Shown here piece after piece: positions 12,154-40,127 of a stretch of 64,000 nt of DNA; the stretch's first letter is position 1; every line of letters begins with the position of its first letter. Position numbers and translations under genes: made by a program. The notes below the pieces were generated by a model. The model was given only the letters and a program-made list of their open reading frames with translations, was not told the DNA's origin and did no database searches. The DNA is from Glandiceps talaboti (Eukaryota > Hemichordata > Enteropneusta > Spengelidae), in NCBI RefSeq assembly GCF_964340395.1, contig NC_135565.1:13206742-13270741 (forward strand), written 5' to 3'.

Positions 12154-13010
12154 TTCCTACCATTGTGACTGTTCTGAAGTTTTACTTGATTTCATTGTTC
12201 TGCTCTGCTTAATATTTAATAGTGCATCGTTTAGGAGTAAAATCGAACGATAATTCTCATTCGAATTACAACTTGTACTTAATAGGGCGCTGACCCTTAA
12301 TATTTGTTTATCCGTGTTTATAAAGTTTCCATGGTCACTTTTCTGAAATGTCATTGCTGTATGTCAAAAATCGTGTTAACAATAGAAGGTGGCCTAATAT
12401 CGAGCTGACATTTTAGCATACTAATATTTTGACAACATGTCACAAACTTCCTATACGCGAGAGGCTAAGTCAACAGTTAAATTTGACATTCACACAGCTT
12501 TTTTTCCAATCTATGAGATTAAAGTCACGAAGTTTAAGTCATTCTGAGTTCCTAGCCACTGAACGTACGTTTTACAAACGCTTTGAAAATATCAGTTTGA
12601 GGCGAGGGTGTGGCAGCAGACACCATTTTGTTTACACAAATCACGTGAGGGATTGTTGACAGCAGTTATAAACAGTCAGCTACTAGACTAAGTGTAATTG
12701 CGGTGTATAATGTCACAATACTTGCACCAATTGTCACACAAATGTCATGTTTTCCACTTCAACAGCTATTTATTAGTAAATAATTCGACTCGAATAATTC
12801 AAAATGACTCAAAAGGCCTGGTTACTGGCGAGGATACAAATAATGTAAAGAGCTTATTGCGACTTCACTTTGAGTACACAGCTGGGCGCGCGTTTAAACA
12901 TGGAACCCCTCACATGCACGATTGTTTACACCTGAATTGAAAAAGTACAATAGTAGTCACGACAAAGCGTAACATAAATGCTAAAATAAGTACGCCACCA
13001 TTAAGCCATC

Positions 13011-13030
13011 GACCCTACACGTGTAGGGTC
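13011..13030. other. Perfect 20-bp palindrome
   Basis: GACCCTACAC followed at once by GTGTAGGGTC, a dyad with no spacer and a CACGTG E-box at its centre. It may be a protein-binding site or a chance dyad. Confidence 0.6.
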
Positions 13031-14121
13031 TATGATTAAACGAAGGAGCCTATTTTCGTATCGTAAAGCACAGACAAAAAAGCAACAAATAAACAAATAC
13101 AACAAAAATATATATAAACAAAACATGGTTTAATTCATTTTGTTTGAAAATATTTATGTACATGTTAACCAAGGTTAATGTGAGTAGGAATAAGTGCTAC
13201 CATCAATTACCAGTCTCTATGTAGAATTTATTTTTGCTGAAAGAATTCAGTCCTGTGACCAAAGCGCATAAACTTCTTTACAAATCTGTAAATTGAACAG
13301 GAAAAGTCACTTGACTTGTTATCTATATATATTGTAATTAGTGTTAGGTTTATTGTTTATTATTACTTAAGGAATTGACTTTTATGTCTGTAGCAGATCT
13401 AGAAATGGCCGCTAGAAACTCATCTACATTTTAGACAACTATTGTTGCCTCCCAGTGAGGCTGCAATTATTATGATTCTGTTAATGGTTAAGTCGGACTT
13501 CTGTCAGCCACAATACATCAACAAATCTGTTTAGGAAACCTAATCACGTGATGACCATGATATAACAGCGGCTGATAGACTGGTAATTTAATGTAGTGTT
13601 ATTTAAGCATTACACAAATAAGACATTCAAAACACCCATGGTATTACATTGTGAACTCGATGTTGAGGGAGGGTTTAACTATATGTATAAGGTTTCTGCT
13701 GTGCCACAACATTACAAACATGCGTCTACATCATGTTTTCTTTACTTCTCGAAATATTAGTAAATCGTCCGAAAGCGTGATTTCAAAATGTTTCCATTAA
13801 TTATGTTTTGACCAGCTGGTATAAGTTATTCCTCAAACACTTATGTCATCCGAACATAAGAGTGTTGTTACCACTCGGCGGCAAGGCCCTCTATGTTAAT
13901 AATTGTGTTTCATTCACCTATTAACGGAAAGTGTATGACAACTTCTAAATGTAATCGGTTAATTCATCTAATTGTTAAAATGGTTAGCAGAGAATGTATG
14001 TAGTTAATTTAGCTTATTTTGAGTAAATAAAAATATGCTAATGAAAATTTATGTTAAAACATTATGTATGGCGACAACCGATGTCGTTAACGTTGATAGT
14101 GCTTCGTCTGAAAATTGAACA

Positions 14122-28111
<13,990 letters not shown>

Positions 28112-28360
28112 ACTGGTATTGATAGCGGAGCCGGTCAGTCTGTTGTAGAACATGAACCCGGAAACACGGGTAGTTGAAAGTTCAAGTCCAGGATGGGCTA
28201 GAAATGCCTTCAGTTGATAGATAATGAACTTCCATTGTCCATAGTCGGTGGCAGTTACGATAAATTACGAGTGTGCTAGTTTATGCTGGCCACAACGCAA
28301 CATAGAAACGTATAACGTCGGTACACAGCTTGCTTGACTACTTCCGGGTTGGTAAGCGGG

Positions 28361-28370
28361 TATTTATACC
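28361..28370 (-). promoter_or_regulatory. Candidate TATA box of gene C
   Basis: GGTATAAATA on the minus strand, 250 bp upstream of the gene C ATG. It would give a 5' leader of roughly 220 nt. No experimental support exists in the sequence. Confidence 0.4.
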
Positions 28371-30029
28371 CCGTGTACTGTGATAGTGACTAGTGAATGG
28401 CGCCATCTCCAGACGTACACATAATATGTAAAATAGTGCCTGACTACTGGGTCACAGGTCACATCGTTAACTGCTCCGTATCTGTAGTCAGTTTATAAAA
28501 CTTGAAGATGGTAATAATTATATCCATGATAAAGAGAAGTTTCGGTGGTATAGAATTTCTTTTCTGTCAGTGAAAGGCTATTCTGTAAAGACCTTGATGA
28601 CCCAGAAAGTTCACTGCATTGTTAAGTGACGCAAACATCATTGTATCATGGCACCGCGACCGGTTTCCCCCATGATACGAAACAACTCGTCAGGTGAGGG
28701 CATGTAATGGTTGTTAGCATGAAATGTAGAGTGTATTTAGACCATATTGGTTTACTTTGAAGAAGTCCTCTGGTTTAGCTTCACACTTTAAAAAATACGA
28801 TTTCCAAACCTTGGGAATTAGTACCTGTACATTTTGTAGTACAGCCATGCAGCATTTAAAGCATTAACGTTAGAGAAGAACCCACATCTCCGTCTAAAGT
28901 CTATTTAAGCGAGTAAATACAGACAATCTAAGTAATGTTGAGTTACCTCGCGATCGGCGGAGTTGAACTTCTTTTGTAAACGATATTAGGGATCAGACAC
29001 AAACAAAGTAATATGAGACACTATAATTATTGTAATTAAATCTTGCAGAGCCAAGGCAAGAGAAGTGAATAGCAGTTGTAATGATAGCTGTTATTTTAAA
29101 ACCTTTGACATTTTTTGTAGGCTGGTTTCACAGTTGTGATATTTTCATTGGCAATTGAAACAATTATGTATCGAAACCTTGATGCCACCAAACTTCATAG
29201 CTTACTCATGCACTGCAAATATCCGGGTAAAGAAACTTTACTTAGGGTTTTCGCAAATAAGACGTGACGACTTACTGCTAGTTGATTGTTGTATACATGC
29301 AAATCACGGTCATCACATCATGCCAGGTGGAAATCGAAAGTCCATGCTATAAAGACGTTAAGCTTGTGTAGGCATAATTATAAACAAATATATTCCCTGA
29401 ATACCACAAAGATAATAACATTTTATATCACGATTATTCCAGTTGTTAATTTTTTAGCCACTTAGGATTTTGCTCTTAAAAATCGGTTATTTTGTGCACT
29501 GAAACGGTACGATGCCAAGAGGTGCAAGACAGTAGGACGGCATGTCTGTTTTGTGGATTATAAATTTAACAAGTACACACATGTACATTACAATAGGTCA
29601 TTCGAGAGTTCAAACAGGAAATTGAAATACAGCGCCCTCACTCAAATTGGGGGTATCATCAACTCATCGTACCGTTTCTTAAGAGCTTTGTCTCTTGGTA
29701 TTATTGTTCAGATATCGAGGAGCGCAGCAGTGCGCTATGATTAACTGAGTAACCTATACCATGTATACCCCCAAGGTACACACAGACAGGAAGTAGAGCG
29801 CCACCATGGCAAATTTTGGAAAGGCATTATATTACCACTGAATAAAGGTCTGCATCATTTTCGGGTAAAAGAAACACAGCAGTACATGTTTATTTGAGCA
29901 AGTGATGTAGAGATTTATTTTGTTTCTCATGGATTAAGGTGAACATTTCAAGTCTAACTGATTCTCAAATCTTCGAATCTTTGCAATGAATTTAGGTTAA
30001 AGCTTAGCGAAACATTAATAACCAAAGAC

Positions 30030-30135
30030 TGACAGATTCGTCATTGAGGGCGCTTCACATTACTAGGCCGTTGTGCACCGTGACGACAACGTTACAGCGA
30101 TGTGAAGTTGCGCACCCACAATGATGAATCTGTCA
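30030..30135. repeat. 106-bp inverted repeat (MITE-like)
   Basis: Ends TGACAGATTCGTCATTG and CAATGATGAATCTGTCA with further pairing of GCGCTTCACA against TGTGAAGTTGCGC. Stem arms are about 33 bp, and the centre includes CCGTTGTGCACCGTGACGACAACG. Confidence 0.7.
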
Positions 30136-31254
30136 ATCCATAATAAACAATGAGTTGTTCAATAAATTCCTGATATATTGTAAATGCTGTTACTGTGTAC
30201 TTTCAAATATTACACTTATACAACGGTTGTTGTGAGTTGATTAAATAAAAAGTGCTGTGTTCTTGTCTGGGTTCGAATGAAATACCATCAGAGTGACAAA
30301 CTTACGCAGGTCATTCAAAAGAACGTGACAATGTACAAGTTTGTTTTAGGTAATTTGTTTCTATGATTTTACATTTTCATAAAGATACTTATATTCTCGA
30401 TTATACAATCTGTTCACATTAGTAAGAATATGCTATTGAATCAATATGCAAATCAAGGTCAAAGTTCACATTTCCCTGCAGTCAGAAAACAGCCATTGGT
30501 GGCTGCTAGTATTGTTAAAATTTATGTACTGGAGACATACTAAAAACTGTAGGCAAATGGTTTATTTTTATTTCTGCAATTTGGCAGAATTGTATGAAAT
30601 GCGGAAATAGATAACTATCAATCTGTACCTTGTGTAGGCTATGATTAATGTGTACCACTCCCCTACATTTTGTTTCTGTTTGAAATCCATCGTTTTTGCA
30701 ATCGCTAGTAGCGTTACTTAATTGGCTTGTGTTTTTGAATCTTGCGTGGATTTCATTTGATTTTCTAAGTATGCACGCAGTAGAGGTCTTCACGAATGTT
30801 TGACAGTATATTACATTAAAATGACAATTAAAATGAAATGTATAAAACGTGAAAGAAATATTTCGTGAATATTTGAAAGTTGATACATAAGAAAACTGAC
30901 ACTTGCATAAATAAAAATAAAAAAATGTAAATGGAATAAATGTCATGGTATATTCAAATATAAGATATACACTTACAAACTCGTAGAGTTGATGTGGCAA
31001 ATATGTCCAACATATTATGTTTGTAAAGTTATTGTAATGTAAAGTTGGAAGTAAATGAAATTATTAGACAAAATGTCCGACTCTTGTGTAAATGCACATT
31101 ATTTCTTTCTCTTTTTATAAAAATTCTGTAATCTTCCCAAAGATAAAATGGAGGCAAATGAAATCACTTGGATCATCGAATCCAACTAAATATTGAATTG
31201 TCAAAATATGTGTAAGGTATCGTATACAGTGATTGTGTTTATGTCTGTTCAATG

Positions 31255-32680
31255 TCATGGCCCAGGTCCTTCTAACACATAGTATTTAACATCCTCTTCA
31301 TCTGGAATCGCCATGTTGTCTGTATTTTCCCTGGCGACATCTCCCTTCTCTCCATTTGTAACATCGTCATCAATTGCTGAGTACACGTTCTCATCAGTAT
31401 AATCGACGTCATTAGCACCAGCAGACTCATATGCCACGTTTTCGACCATGGTGTTATTCCCATCCCTGACCAGATTGTCTTGTGAGCTTGTGTCTTTGCT
31501 TGGAACATGTTCCACCGTTGTGATACCCTCTTTCATATCGTTGTCTTCATAAATGATATTGTCCACGAACCCGACGTTGGGGGTATCTGCTGACTCGTAC
31601 TCGTTCTCCATTCCTTCGATGGAATTATCTTTAGCCTTGGTTTTGCTAGATTCATGGTCATTACTTGCTTCAGCTGTGTTACCAAGGTGACCATACGCAT
31701 ATGCATATTCAAGATCCTCTGGAGGTTTTCCAGTTCCGCTAATGACGTAATCTTTCCTGTCGGGTAATTCTATCACTTCCCCTGTATCATTTTCGACGAC
31801 GAGTGTTTGACTACCTCGTTTAGCATCATTGTTTAGGTCCGTTTGAGGATTTACGCTCTCGATCACATCACACGGTGATGTATTCTTAAAGTTCAAGTGT
31901 CCATCTCCATTATCAACGATCACTTCGTAGGGCGTAGTGTTTTTCATTGGCGTGTGTTGATCTATTTCGTCAGGCCCTTCGCCTTTGCCTTTAATTATGT
32001 CACCATACTGGCGGTTAAGGAAATGCATACCACTGGGGATTGGATGCTTCTTAAATTTCCTTCAATAAATACCACAACGAAGTCGGTGTTAGTTGGAACA
32101 AATATAATTGATTTATTCATTCAACACCATGCCCCACTCCTCCCACCCACCCACCCACACACGCATAAACACACGTCATCCCAGTTTATCTTTGCGTGGC
32201 GTGCAATAAAATATCAAATATTATAATTGTGCTTTCTGCAGTGAAATTTGATTTCATTATTTCGTGTGTACCATTTCGAATGTAATTCTGGGGAATATTG
32301 CATCCTACTTTATGCAGACAGAAGTTTAATTTGTACTCACATCTACTGAAATGTTTAGTCTTTGATAACATTAGATTAATTTTCAAATTCGTTCATATTA
32401 AATTATGAACATAAGCATTTACTATATATATTTTTGTTAGTTAGCAATATTATTTTTTTTAATTCATGTTTACATAAAAAGAAATGTTGTCTTGATTTTT
32501 TTCGCTCATGAGACATGTTTTGACACAAAGATGGACACATTTTAATTCAGACCCTAGACTGACAAGAGCAGAGATATAACACACACACACACTACACACA
32601 CACATACATACATACATACATACATACATACATACATACATACATACATACACTACACAAACGCACACACACACGCACGC

Positions 32681-32715
<35 letters not shown>

Positions 32716-35659
32716 CGTACACATACTCATACACACACAGTGATCCTTTACCCAATGGTGATAATTATTGCTATTCTTTACTTTGTCCAGTGAAATAGAA
32801 AAAAAGGCTTTCTTTGAAAACATACACATGTTGATGATTTTAATAGCTCCGAGTGTTTACTTTCCAACTGACGATATCAACATGATTCTACATCCCCACT
32901 ATGCGCGGTACCTCTCTCTATATATATATTTTATTTTTTTTGCAATTCAAGTTATCTGAGTGTGTGTAAAAATAAATCGCGTCCCGTGAGTCAAACTTCA
33001 AATCTCATGTATTTGGGTTTTATCAGACTAAATATTGCTTTTATTTGCTATGGTCTTTTTGCAATGGTGGTATAAGTTCGACACTTACCGTCTGTAAACA
33101 AAATATGCCACAAAACTTCCAATTAGAAGTACCAAAACTACAGAAACTACTGCACCAATTATCACACCTGTAATGGAATATTGTGATCAGTGTGAGAACG
33201 AAGATGACATAGCTATTGGAGTATTGCGTCTATTTGTGTATAAATGAAGGCCATGCCATATATGTTGGCAAGACAGATGTGACGTCATACAAAGCTGTTT
33301 TCCCATAAAACTTAGCAAGAAATCATCAGAATAGTCGAACATTTGTCAAGTACAGTTGGGCTTCTTTACAAGCCTCCAGGGTTGAGTAAGCTATCGATTT
33401 TTAATTTATCACCAACACTCATATTTTAGTTGAGAGCAGTAAATAGTGCAAGGTAAAGACAGAAATAAGTAAGACTTTGCCTTTAACATGTTTATGCATA
33501 TTAGATATCAATAGATAGGACATAAATAAACAGACGGTAAATAATAACATACTGCCAATCAATACCTGTATTAGTCGACATTGTTGACTGTTTGGATGTC
33601 ACATATGGCTGTTCAGATGATATATCTATTAATATAGATAAAATTATAACGTTAGATTTTACACACAGTATGAATCAAGTTTCAAAGCAGACTACAAACA
33701 TACATCCAGAAATTGGCTTTATACTATGGTATCATTGGTGAAATAATGATTTGGTATAAAAATACATGTATGTGTATGATGGTATATAGTGAGTAGATTT
33801 CACGACATTAGTCTAACTTAGCTTTGATACTACATGTAATAGTTGTATCACTGTTGAAACTATTCAAGCATATATTGTGTACAAATTGATAACAAGTTTT
33901 GCAATTTCATCACTACCTACCAGTAAATGGCAATGGGGTTGTCTTTGCAGGTGGTATATCTAGAATGAGTAGAAAAAAATAATTATTATTTTTTCTGTTA
34001 CAGTATCAGCACAACTACCTATCCCTACACCGACACACACGCACACACACACACATACATACATACATACATACATACATACATACATACATACATACAT
34101 ACATACATACATACATACATACATACATACATACATACATACATACATACATACATACATACATACAAACATAACTTTCTTACATTTACAACTCGGGAAA
34201 GAATCGTTCCATGTTCCATCTTCTTGGCACACTATAATGTGATGAGGGCTACTCAATTCATGTCCACTATTACAAATAATAGAAATAGTGTCTTCAACGA
34301 AATAAGGACAGAGTCCAATAAACTTGAAATGTTTGACGTCACTTAAAATGTTAGGTGGCGGCTGACAGTCGGGAGTAAAACCTGTGAAAATGAAATGACA
34401 CATGTGTAAGAGCGGTGGTTGTTATTTCTGTGTGTCACATGCTCCGAACGACCCTACATTTTTTCAATACAGTGAAGTAATGTAAAATTACGCCCTCTGA
34501 GACAGGATTAGGGAATAAATTACAGCGTCACTGATACGATAGCGACTCCATAAGCGCGTAACTATTGACGAAAATTAGTATTAATGGCTCAGTGACATTT
34601 GACCGGGACTTTTGATTAAACAAGTGGTTCGCATAGTTTGCAAACTTCTAGCATTAACTGTCACTGTAAGTCATTCAGCTGTAAAATGTACAATCATGGT
34701 AAATTAATAAAAAGCATCACCAACATGTACACATACACTTACTTTTTTGAAATTTTAACCGACCAGTTTTTTTAAGCGTATTTAATTACTTCGAGAAGCA
34801 TATACTTAAATAGGGCCGCCCTAATGAATAAATAACAAGTTCAGATTCAGTAGCCGCAATATTAATTTGGGTGTATGCAGAATGATGTAATATTAGAGTT
34901 TTTCGGCTTAATAAACACAATGTCATACTGTGGACAGTATAATCAGTATTTTTACTTCATAAATACCTGTATATTCAATTGCAAATAATCCCTTTCTATC
35001 AACGCTGCCATCTGAGGTGAACTGAATGGAGACTTTGTTTGAACAAGACATGGCTGTCCCATTCTCAATCACTAAGTCAACATATTCGTTATGCAGTTCC
35101 TCGAAGACCATTACATTTCCAATGGTGTAATTAATAACAAACTCGATAAAGACGGAAGTCTCTTCAGGAGTAGTAATAGTCCACAGGCATTCCATTCTCA
35201 TGAAATAGAATCCAGGAAATCCCGGTGAGTATATTATACCAGAACCACTGACAACATTGGCTCCACAGGCTCCAAGGTTTGCTAGGGGAAGAGACAAGAT
35301 CCGTTAGAATGACCAGTGGCACAGTTTAGCTGCTCACTATGTTATGCCATTAACATTGTCAGCAATTGTTATCATGAATGTTCATAAATTTCAGTATTGC
35401 ATTGCCAGTTTTTGATAGGTAGTGATACCATGTATGTAATAAGATATGTCGATAAAATATTTATATCACAAACTATTCTTCCGGGACTACTATAAACCGA
35501 AATATGATTATTGCAACCACATATCTCGCTATCGTCATCACCACATACTAGTATTGAACTATTTTGCTTGCTCTGTTTCACCATATTCATAACCTACAAT
35601 AGAATTTTTAGCACAACTGAATTGGTAAGGTTTCGTAGTGCTATAGGCATGACAATGTT

Positions 35660-35693
<34 letters not shown>

Positions 35694-37039
35694 AGTCTGG
35701 ATATGTGTGTAAACAACTTAAAAGTCAAAAACCGTGGGACCAATTGCCATGCTATTTGGTTGGTAGATTACTTGGGTGTCAAGTTGGGAAACTGTTCAAA
35801 TCAAAATGATCTTACCGCCAATGTGTGATTTGGGTCAACAATGTGATTTGTGATCAAAAATCTTAAACTCCAAAACTACTTGGCACATCGGTCTGAAATG
35901 TGGTTGGAATGTTCTTAGAGGGGATTACATTAAGATTTGTCCATAACATGCTCCCGTTAGTGATATGCAAATTAGGTGTAAAATCGTGTCTCTTTGGTGA
36001 AACATCTCTAATTACAAAACTATCGAGCAGATTGTGCTGGAATTCAATGGGGATGCATCTGGGCATGTGTAAATGAATATTCACAACGTGATAATCCCAT
36101 AAGTGATCTGCAATTAGGTCTTAAAATGTCAATTTTGGTCAAAAACGTATATCTTCAAACTGCATGGTGAATGGGGGTTGAAAATTGGTGGGGATGTTGC
36201 TGGAGGTGTTATTCTGCAGTTATTGTTGAAAACATTTTGACAAAATTGGCCATAACAACCATGAGCACGTCCTTAATAACAGTGGAATGACGATGCATAT
36301 TACAAATAATAACAGGGATGGGTAGGTAAGTGAATACAGATTGATAAATATATGCAATATGCCTAGCAACAAGACCACATCCATACAAACAGCTACATGA
36401 TGGTTTATAGTGCAAATTAAGATGAAAAGTGGAAAGGGCAGGCAAGTTATTAAAGATTCCACAAATGTATGCAAGTGTGCTACAGCTGTTGTGCTACAAC
36501 ACCATTGGCGCTATGTTTAGTATGTTAAGTCCTTTTACCTGTTCTCTATATCAACATATCGATATGAGTTGACGATAATAGTCTGGACAATTCAATAGTC
36601 ACCTTGCCGTGCCACCGACTAGCGTCTGGTAATGACATGTTGTCTTTTATTTGTCGTGGTTGTAGCAAGCCATATAACCAAAAATCTCACATGTCTAGCG
36701 TTATCACTTATACTTACTGTTGTAAACTGAAAGTTCATTCTGACCACCACACACTTGACTAGTGTCACCAAGACATTCCTTGTTGCATTTTCCGTGTACT
36801 GCTTCACCATTACTCCAGTATGTAGAATTTTGTAATCCACAGAAACAGGTCATCTCACCGTTTTTCAATCTCCCGTATAAACCAGCATATGATGTATTGA
36901 ACTGACGACAGTAGTCAAGACACAATTGAATTGTCATATTGTCACTCACCATGCTACCATCTGGTAGTAATGGGTTATTTCTGCTGTGGTTGTAGCAACC
37001 CAAGTATCCAAAATCTGAAATGGTGATAAAGACGATATC

Positions 37040-37085
<46 letters not shown>

Positions 37086-37885
37086 AATACATCATTGTAT
37101 GTTTACATGGGATCATTGTTTGCTTTGGTTTGCCTTTAGCCAAGGCTTAATTTGATCCGATACCCGCCCTGTGTTGTAGTTTTTCATCCTTTCTCTGCAA
37201 ACGGCCAAGTCGTCCTCTCACTGATAGCATTTGAAAATAAACACCTCTCACCTTAAATAAACTATCTGAAAAATTGCTGTAACTTTTCCATGATTTAACT
37301 TACAATTATTTATTTATGCATGTATTTATTTTTGAATTGTTGTATATGTACAGTTATACCTTAATGTACGCATTTCAAAGTTAAGGTATCCCTCTATTAT
37401 ACTTACTGCGGTCTACATTTACAAGTACCGGAAGGAAAATTACAAAAAAAAATTACAAGTTAAACAGAGGACGGAAAGATAAATAAATAGGGCTAGAAAT
37501 GTATCATTCATCAAATTATAAAACAATGATGTGTCAATAAAATTATTCGAATTGCTAGCATGATTGTATGAATCCAAGAAATGGTTTCACTTTAATAATT
37601 TTAGAAACTAACTTACAATTACATTTAGCTCCTGCAGAATTCCTACAGCTCTTATGTTCATCGTATGGACAATCAATGATAGAGGTCTCGTTTCCAGTGC
37701 AGATCATGTCGTTGATTCGAGGCCGGGGGTCGTTAGCGAGGACGTCCCCGATCTTGTCCCTTCTCATAGCATTAACATTGCCAGGAACTATTATTAGACA
37801 TTAAAATGACATGATTTTTTTCAATTAATTTCTATTATCATTACAGAATGACATGATATTGGTGTGTGTGTGTGTGTGTGCGCGC

Positions 37886-37935
<50 letters not shown>

Positions 37936-37969
37936 TTTTATTTAATTTCTATTATTACAGTATGATATT

Positions 37970-38002
<33 letters not shown>

Positions 38003-38038
38003 ATTTTTATTTAATTTCTATTATTACAGAATGATATT

Positions 38039-38075
<37 letters not shown>

Positions 38076-40127
38076 CTTTTTATTTAATTTCCATCATTAC
38101 AGAATGATATTGGTGTGTGTGTGTGTGTGTGTGTGTGTGGATTTTTATTTAATTTCTATTATTACAGAATGACATGATATTGGTGTGTGTGTGTGTGTGT
38201 ACGTGTTTAACTATATGCCACTTATATATTACAGTTACTGCTGTACATTTTTTTACACGCCACATTTATTTTGTAGCTTTCTTTATCTTCGAGACTTATA
38301 TTGTATACTTGTCTAACCATCATTACATTTCAACTTACTTAAGTTATAAGCAGCCTTACCTAGTTCATTGCATAGTATGTCCGCTTCGTCTAAATCCCAA
38401 TTACCCTGACATACAGGTGTCCATTCTTGATCTGTAAGACGAACTTCAACTAGACCGTCATAAGGAGTATAACCATTCATAAGCCGTACGTTCTTTGATG
38501 TAAATGTCTCTGAAAACGGTAAAATGTAAAAAATATGTATTATAAATGCTTGTCAGCTTACATTACAATCAGTACTCCTTCATTGCATGACTTTGGTTCT
38601 AAGACCACGAACGTAGATCCCTTTCGCACATACTTCCTGGACAAACTTTATTGGGAGACAAACTTGACTTTAAATCAGTTTATATTGATGTTTTCTACGT
38701 TAGATACTCTGCAGTGTCTTGTTCCTAACATAACATTTTACATAACGTCGTTAGCCCTCATTTATTGTCACATTGTTTGAATATACAGATACTTGATTTA
38801 CATTTGACTTAGATGCAGTACTGTAGCTGTTTCGCCACGTCGTGTGTAAGCTCCTATCAAAAATGTGCTCAGGATCCAGAACACATATTTGAACTGGGGT
38901 TTTGTTGTAGACAATATCCCTCACCTCATTACCTCTGCATATTCTATGTCATTGTCTATAAATATGTCGCTCTCGATCAGATTAATTCTTCCTCAATACT
39001 ATTTTCAAGTGGAAATCGTACTATATTCTCGACGTTTCAGCTATTTGTCTGTACTTCGGTGGACATGTTAACTAGTTCGCATGCTCTATGTTCAAGAACG
39101 AGATCGTAATGGCGGCAGCGAACGACTTTAATGTAGCGGTTCAGAATATTTATTGCCGCGGTTTTGAACAAAAAATGAACATATTCGAGTGCTTACGTAC
39201 TGAGTTTTGCTATTGATGCGATAACTGAAGCTAGGGAATTGGCTCATTTTATGACAAAACTCTGTAAATAATTTCAGAGACGATTTTAGATTAGCGAGGT
39301 TCATTAATAGCATTGTAGCTTTGTTTTTCTTTGCAAACCCAGTAAAAGAATAAACAATAAGAAGAACAATGTTGAGTCACACAAAATAAAATATATATAA
39401 TTTTTTTTCAGTATTGTAAATAAAAACATAGCTACAATTGTGGCAGTTACATTTGAATCAATGATTGAGTACCAGATCTACGGCATAACTGTAGTGCTGC
39501 ACGACCTACTTGAGTGATATTGTTCAGAACACGTATTAAGCATTAACTAACAAGTTTTGTTCTTCCACTTTGAATTTAGAAACAGGCATGCATGTTTCAA
39601 CCACATGTCCCTTTTCCGAGTTCACGCTCGATCTGGTAGAACGATTCAAACGTAGTTACATTGTAATATTTTTAGACATGTCCCTTTCTATACCAAATGG
39701 AAAACAGGGGGTTTCAGTAATAGTCATTGGTTTGCTGCCACAAGGAATATATAATACAAATAATATTGTGAAGTATTGGCTTCATACGAACCTGTTGTGT
39801 ATTCGTTACTGGAAATTTGTCTGAAAATAATGATTTCCGTTAACTTAGTTAAACCCCGGATGTCATTTCCATATTAGCCTAAATGTAACACAAGGCGATA
39901 CCATCGACCGAACTACCTTTACAGTTATCTGGGCTCCTGATTGGAAGGTGATGGGTATGTGAACGTACGTTCAACCAGTCTGACTTCGTGCTTTTAGACG
40001 TTATCGCAATGTGTATATGCATATGACATAGTAATAGAATAAAAGTTATCTTACGTATATTGGTGTCGACGACATGGCTCAGTATAACTAGAACAGATAA
40101 GTTCCAGATAGCCCTAGTGGTCCCCAT
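31255..40127 (-). CDS. Gene D: SRCR-WSC-CUB-CCP receptor with tyrosine-rich tail
   Basis: Ten exons: 40055-40127, 38360-38509, 37617-37787, 36718-37014, 34967-35281, 34184-34381, 33921-33959, 33566-33625, 33089-33167, 31255-32059. They total 2187 nt, 728 aa. Residues 1-24 signal peptide ([16 protein letters not shown]..); 25-131 SRCR; 132-230 WSC (YLGCYNHS.., GDTSQVCGG); 231-335 CUB ([25 protein letters not shown]; third CUB cysteine absent); 336-401 one sushi domain (PDCQPPPN.., FPSCKC); 402-434 a Thr/Ser/Pro stalk from two small exons; 435-460 TM ([17 protein letters not shown]..); then KKH and a 268-residue tail. Tail motifs parallel gene C: TPYEVI (ITSM-like), [19 protein letters not shown] and the terminal VKYYVLEGP (ITIM-like). 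It differs from C by lacking the second sushi domain and having a longer stalk. An intron holds a broken WSC exon. The tail-exon acceptor has a poor pyrimidine tract. Confidence 0.9.
32580..32720. repeat. Compound (CA)/(CATA)/(GACA) microsatellite
   Basis: Three different short-unit arrays in series in the gene D intron between the tail and TM exons. Confidence 0.9.
34037..34168. repeat. (CATA)n microsatellite
   Basis: About 30 CATA units starting 16 bp past the donor of the gene D sushi exon, where gene C would have its second sushi exon further on. Confidence 0.92.
35657..35693. repeat. (CTGT)n microsatellite
   Basis: About eight CTGT units inside the disrupted WSC copy. Confidence 0.85.
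35845..36245. repeat. Diverged tandem repeat, unit roughly 130-150 bp
   Basis: Two to three degenerate units, each with a block like AAAACTA-T-GGCA-AT-GTCTG, AATG-GGATG or GGAATGTTCTTA, then GTGATATGCAAATTAGGT or GTGATCTGCAATTAGGT and AAAAT-GT. It lies between the two halves of the broken WSC exon and could be the inserted material. Confidence 0.5.
37045..37082. repeat. (TA)n microsatellite
   Basis: About 19 TA units in the intron upstream of the gene D WSC exon. Confidence 0.9.
37817..38205 (+). repeat. Higher-order minisatellite with embedded (GT)n
   Basis: Five units of about 70-80 bp, each a (GT)n run followed by TTTTTATTTAATTTCTATTA and TTACAGAATGATATTGG. It lies between the two SRCR half-exons of gene D. 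Units differ mainly in GT length. Confidence 0.85.

Larger units (their letters stand above)
11951..14121. other. Intergenic region between genes C and B
   Basis: It contains the gene B upstream homology block and a 20-bp perfect palindrome. Otherwise it is AT-rich DNA with no supported gene. Open frames at 12429-12940 are short and lack recognisable domains. Confidence 0.6.
28112..31254. other. Intergenic region between genes D and C
   Basis: It contains the gene C promoter side, a 106-bp inverted repeat and AT-rich DNA. A 161-aa minus-strand frame (30515-31000) is low-complexity, Phe/Tyr-rich, and has no recognisable domain; it may fall in the gene D 3' UTR. Confidence 0.55.
35478..36688 (-). 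pseudogene. Broken duplicate WSC exon in gene D intron
   Basis: The 5' piece (about 36640-36685) reads [11 protein letters not shown] after a one-base slip and copies the start of the functional WSC exon ([10 protein letters not shown]), with an AG before it. The 3' piece (about 35478-35598) reads [20 protein letters not shown], matching the WSC end (CGGDDTQVCGGNTELSVY); GYEYGETEQ just before it is in another frame and matches WIYGEAEHG. The middle of the domain is missing and about 1 kb of other sequence lies between. This is best explained as one WSC exon copy disrupted by insertion and decay. Confidence 0.65.

Noticed and set aside
30515-31000. 161-aa minus-strand frame between genes C and D
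   Set aside because: Phe/Tyr/His-rich, AT-driven composition, no domain, no splice partners; may be 3' UTR.
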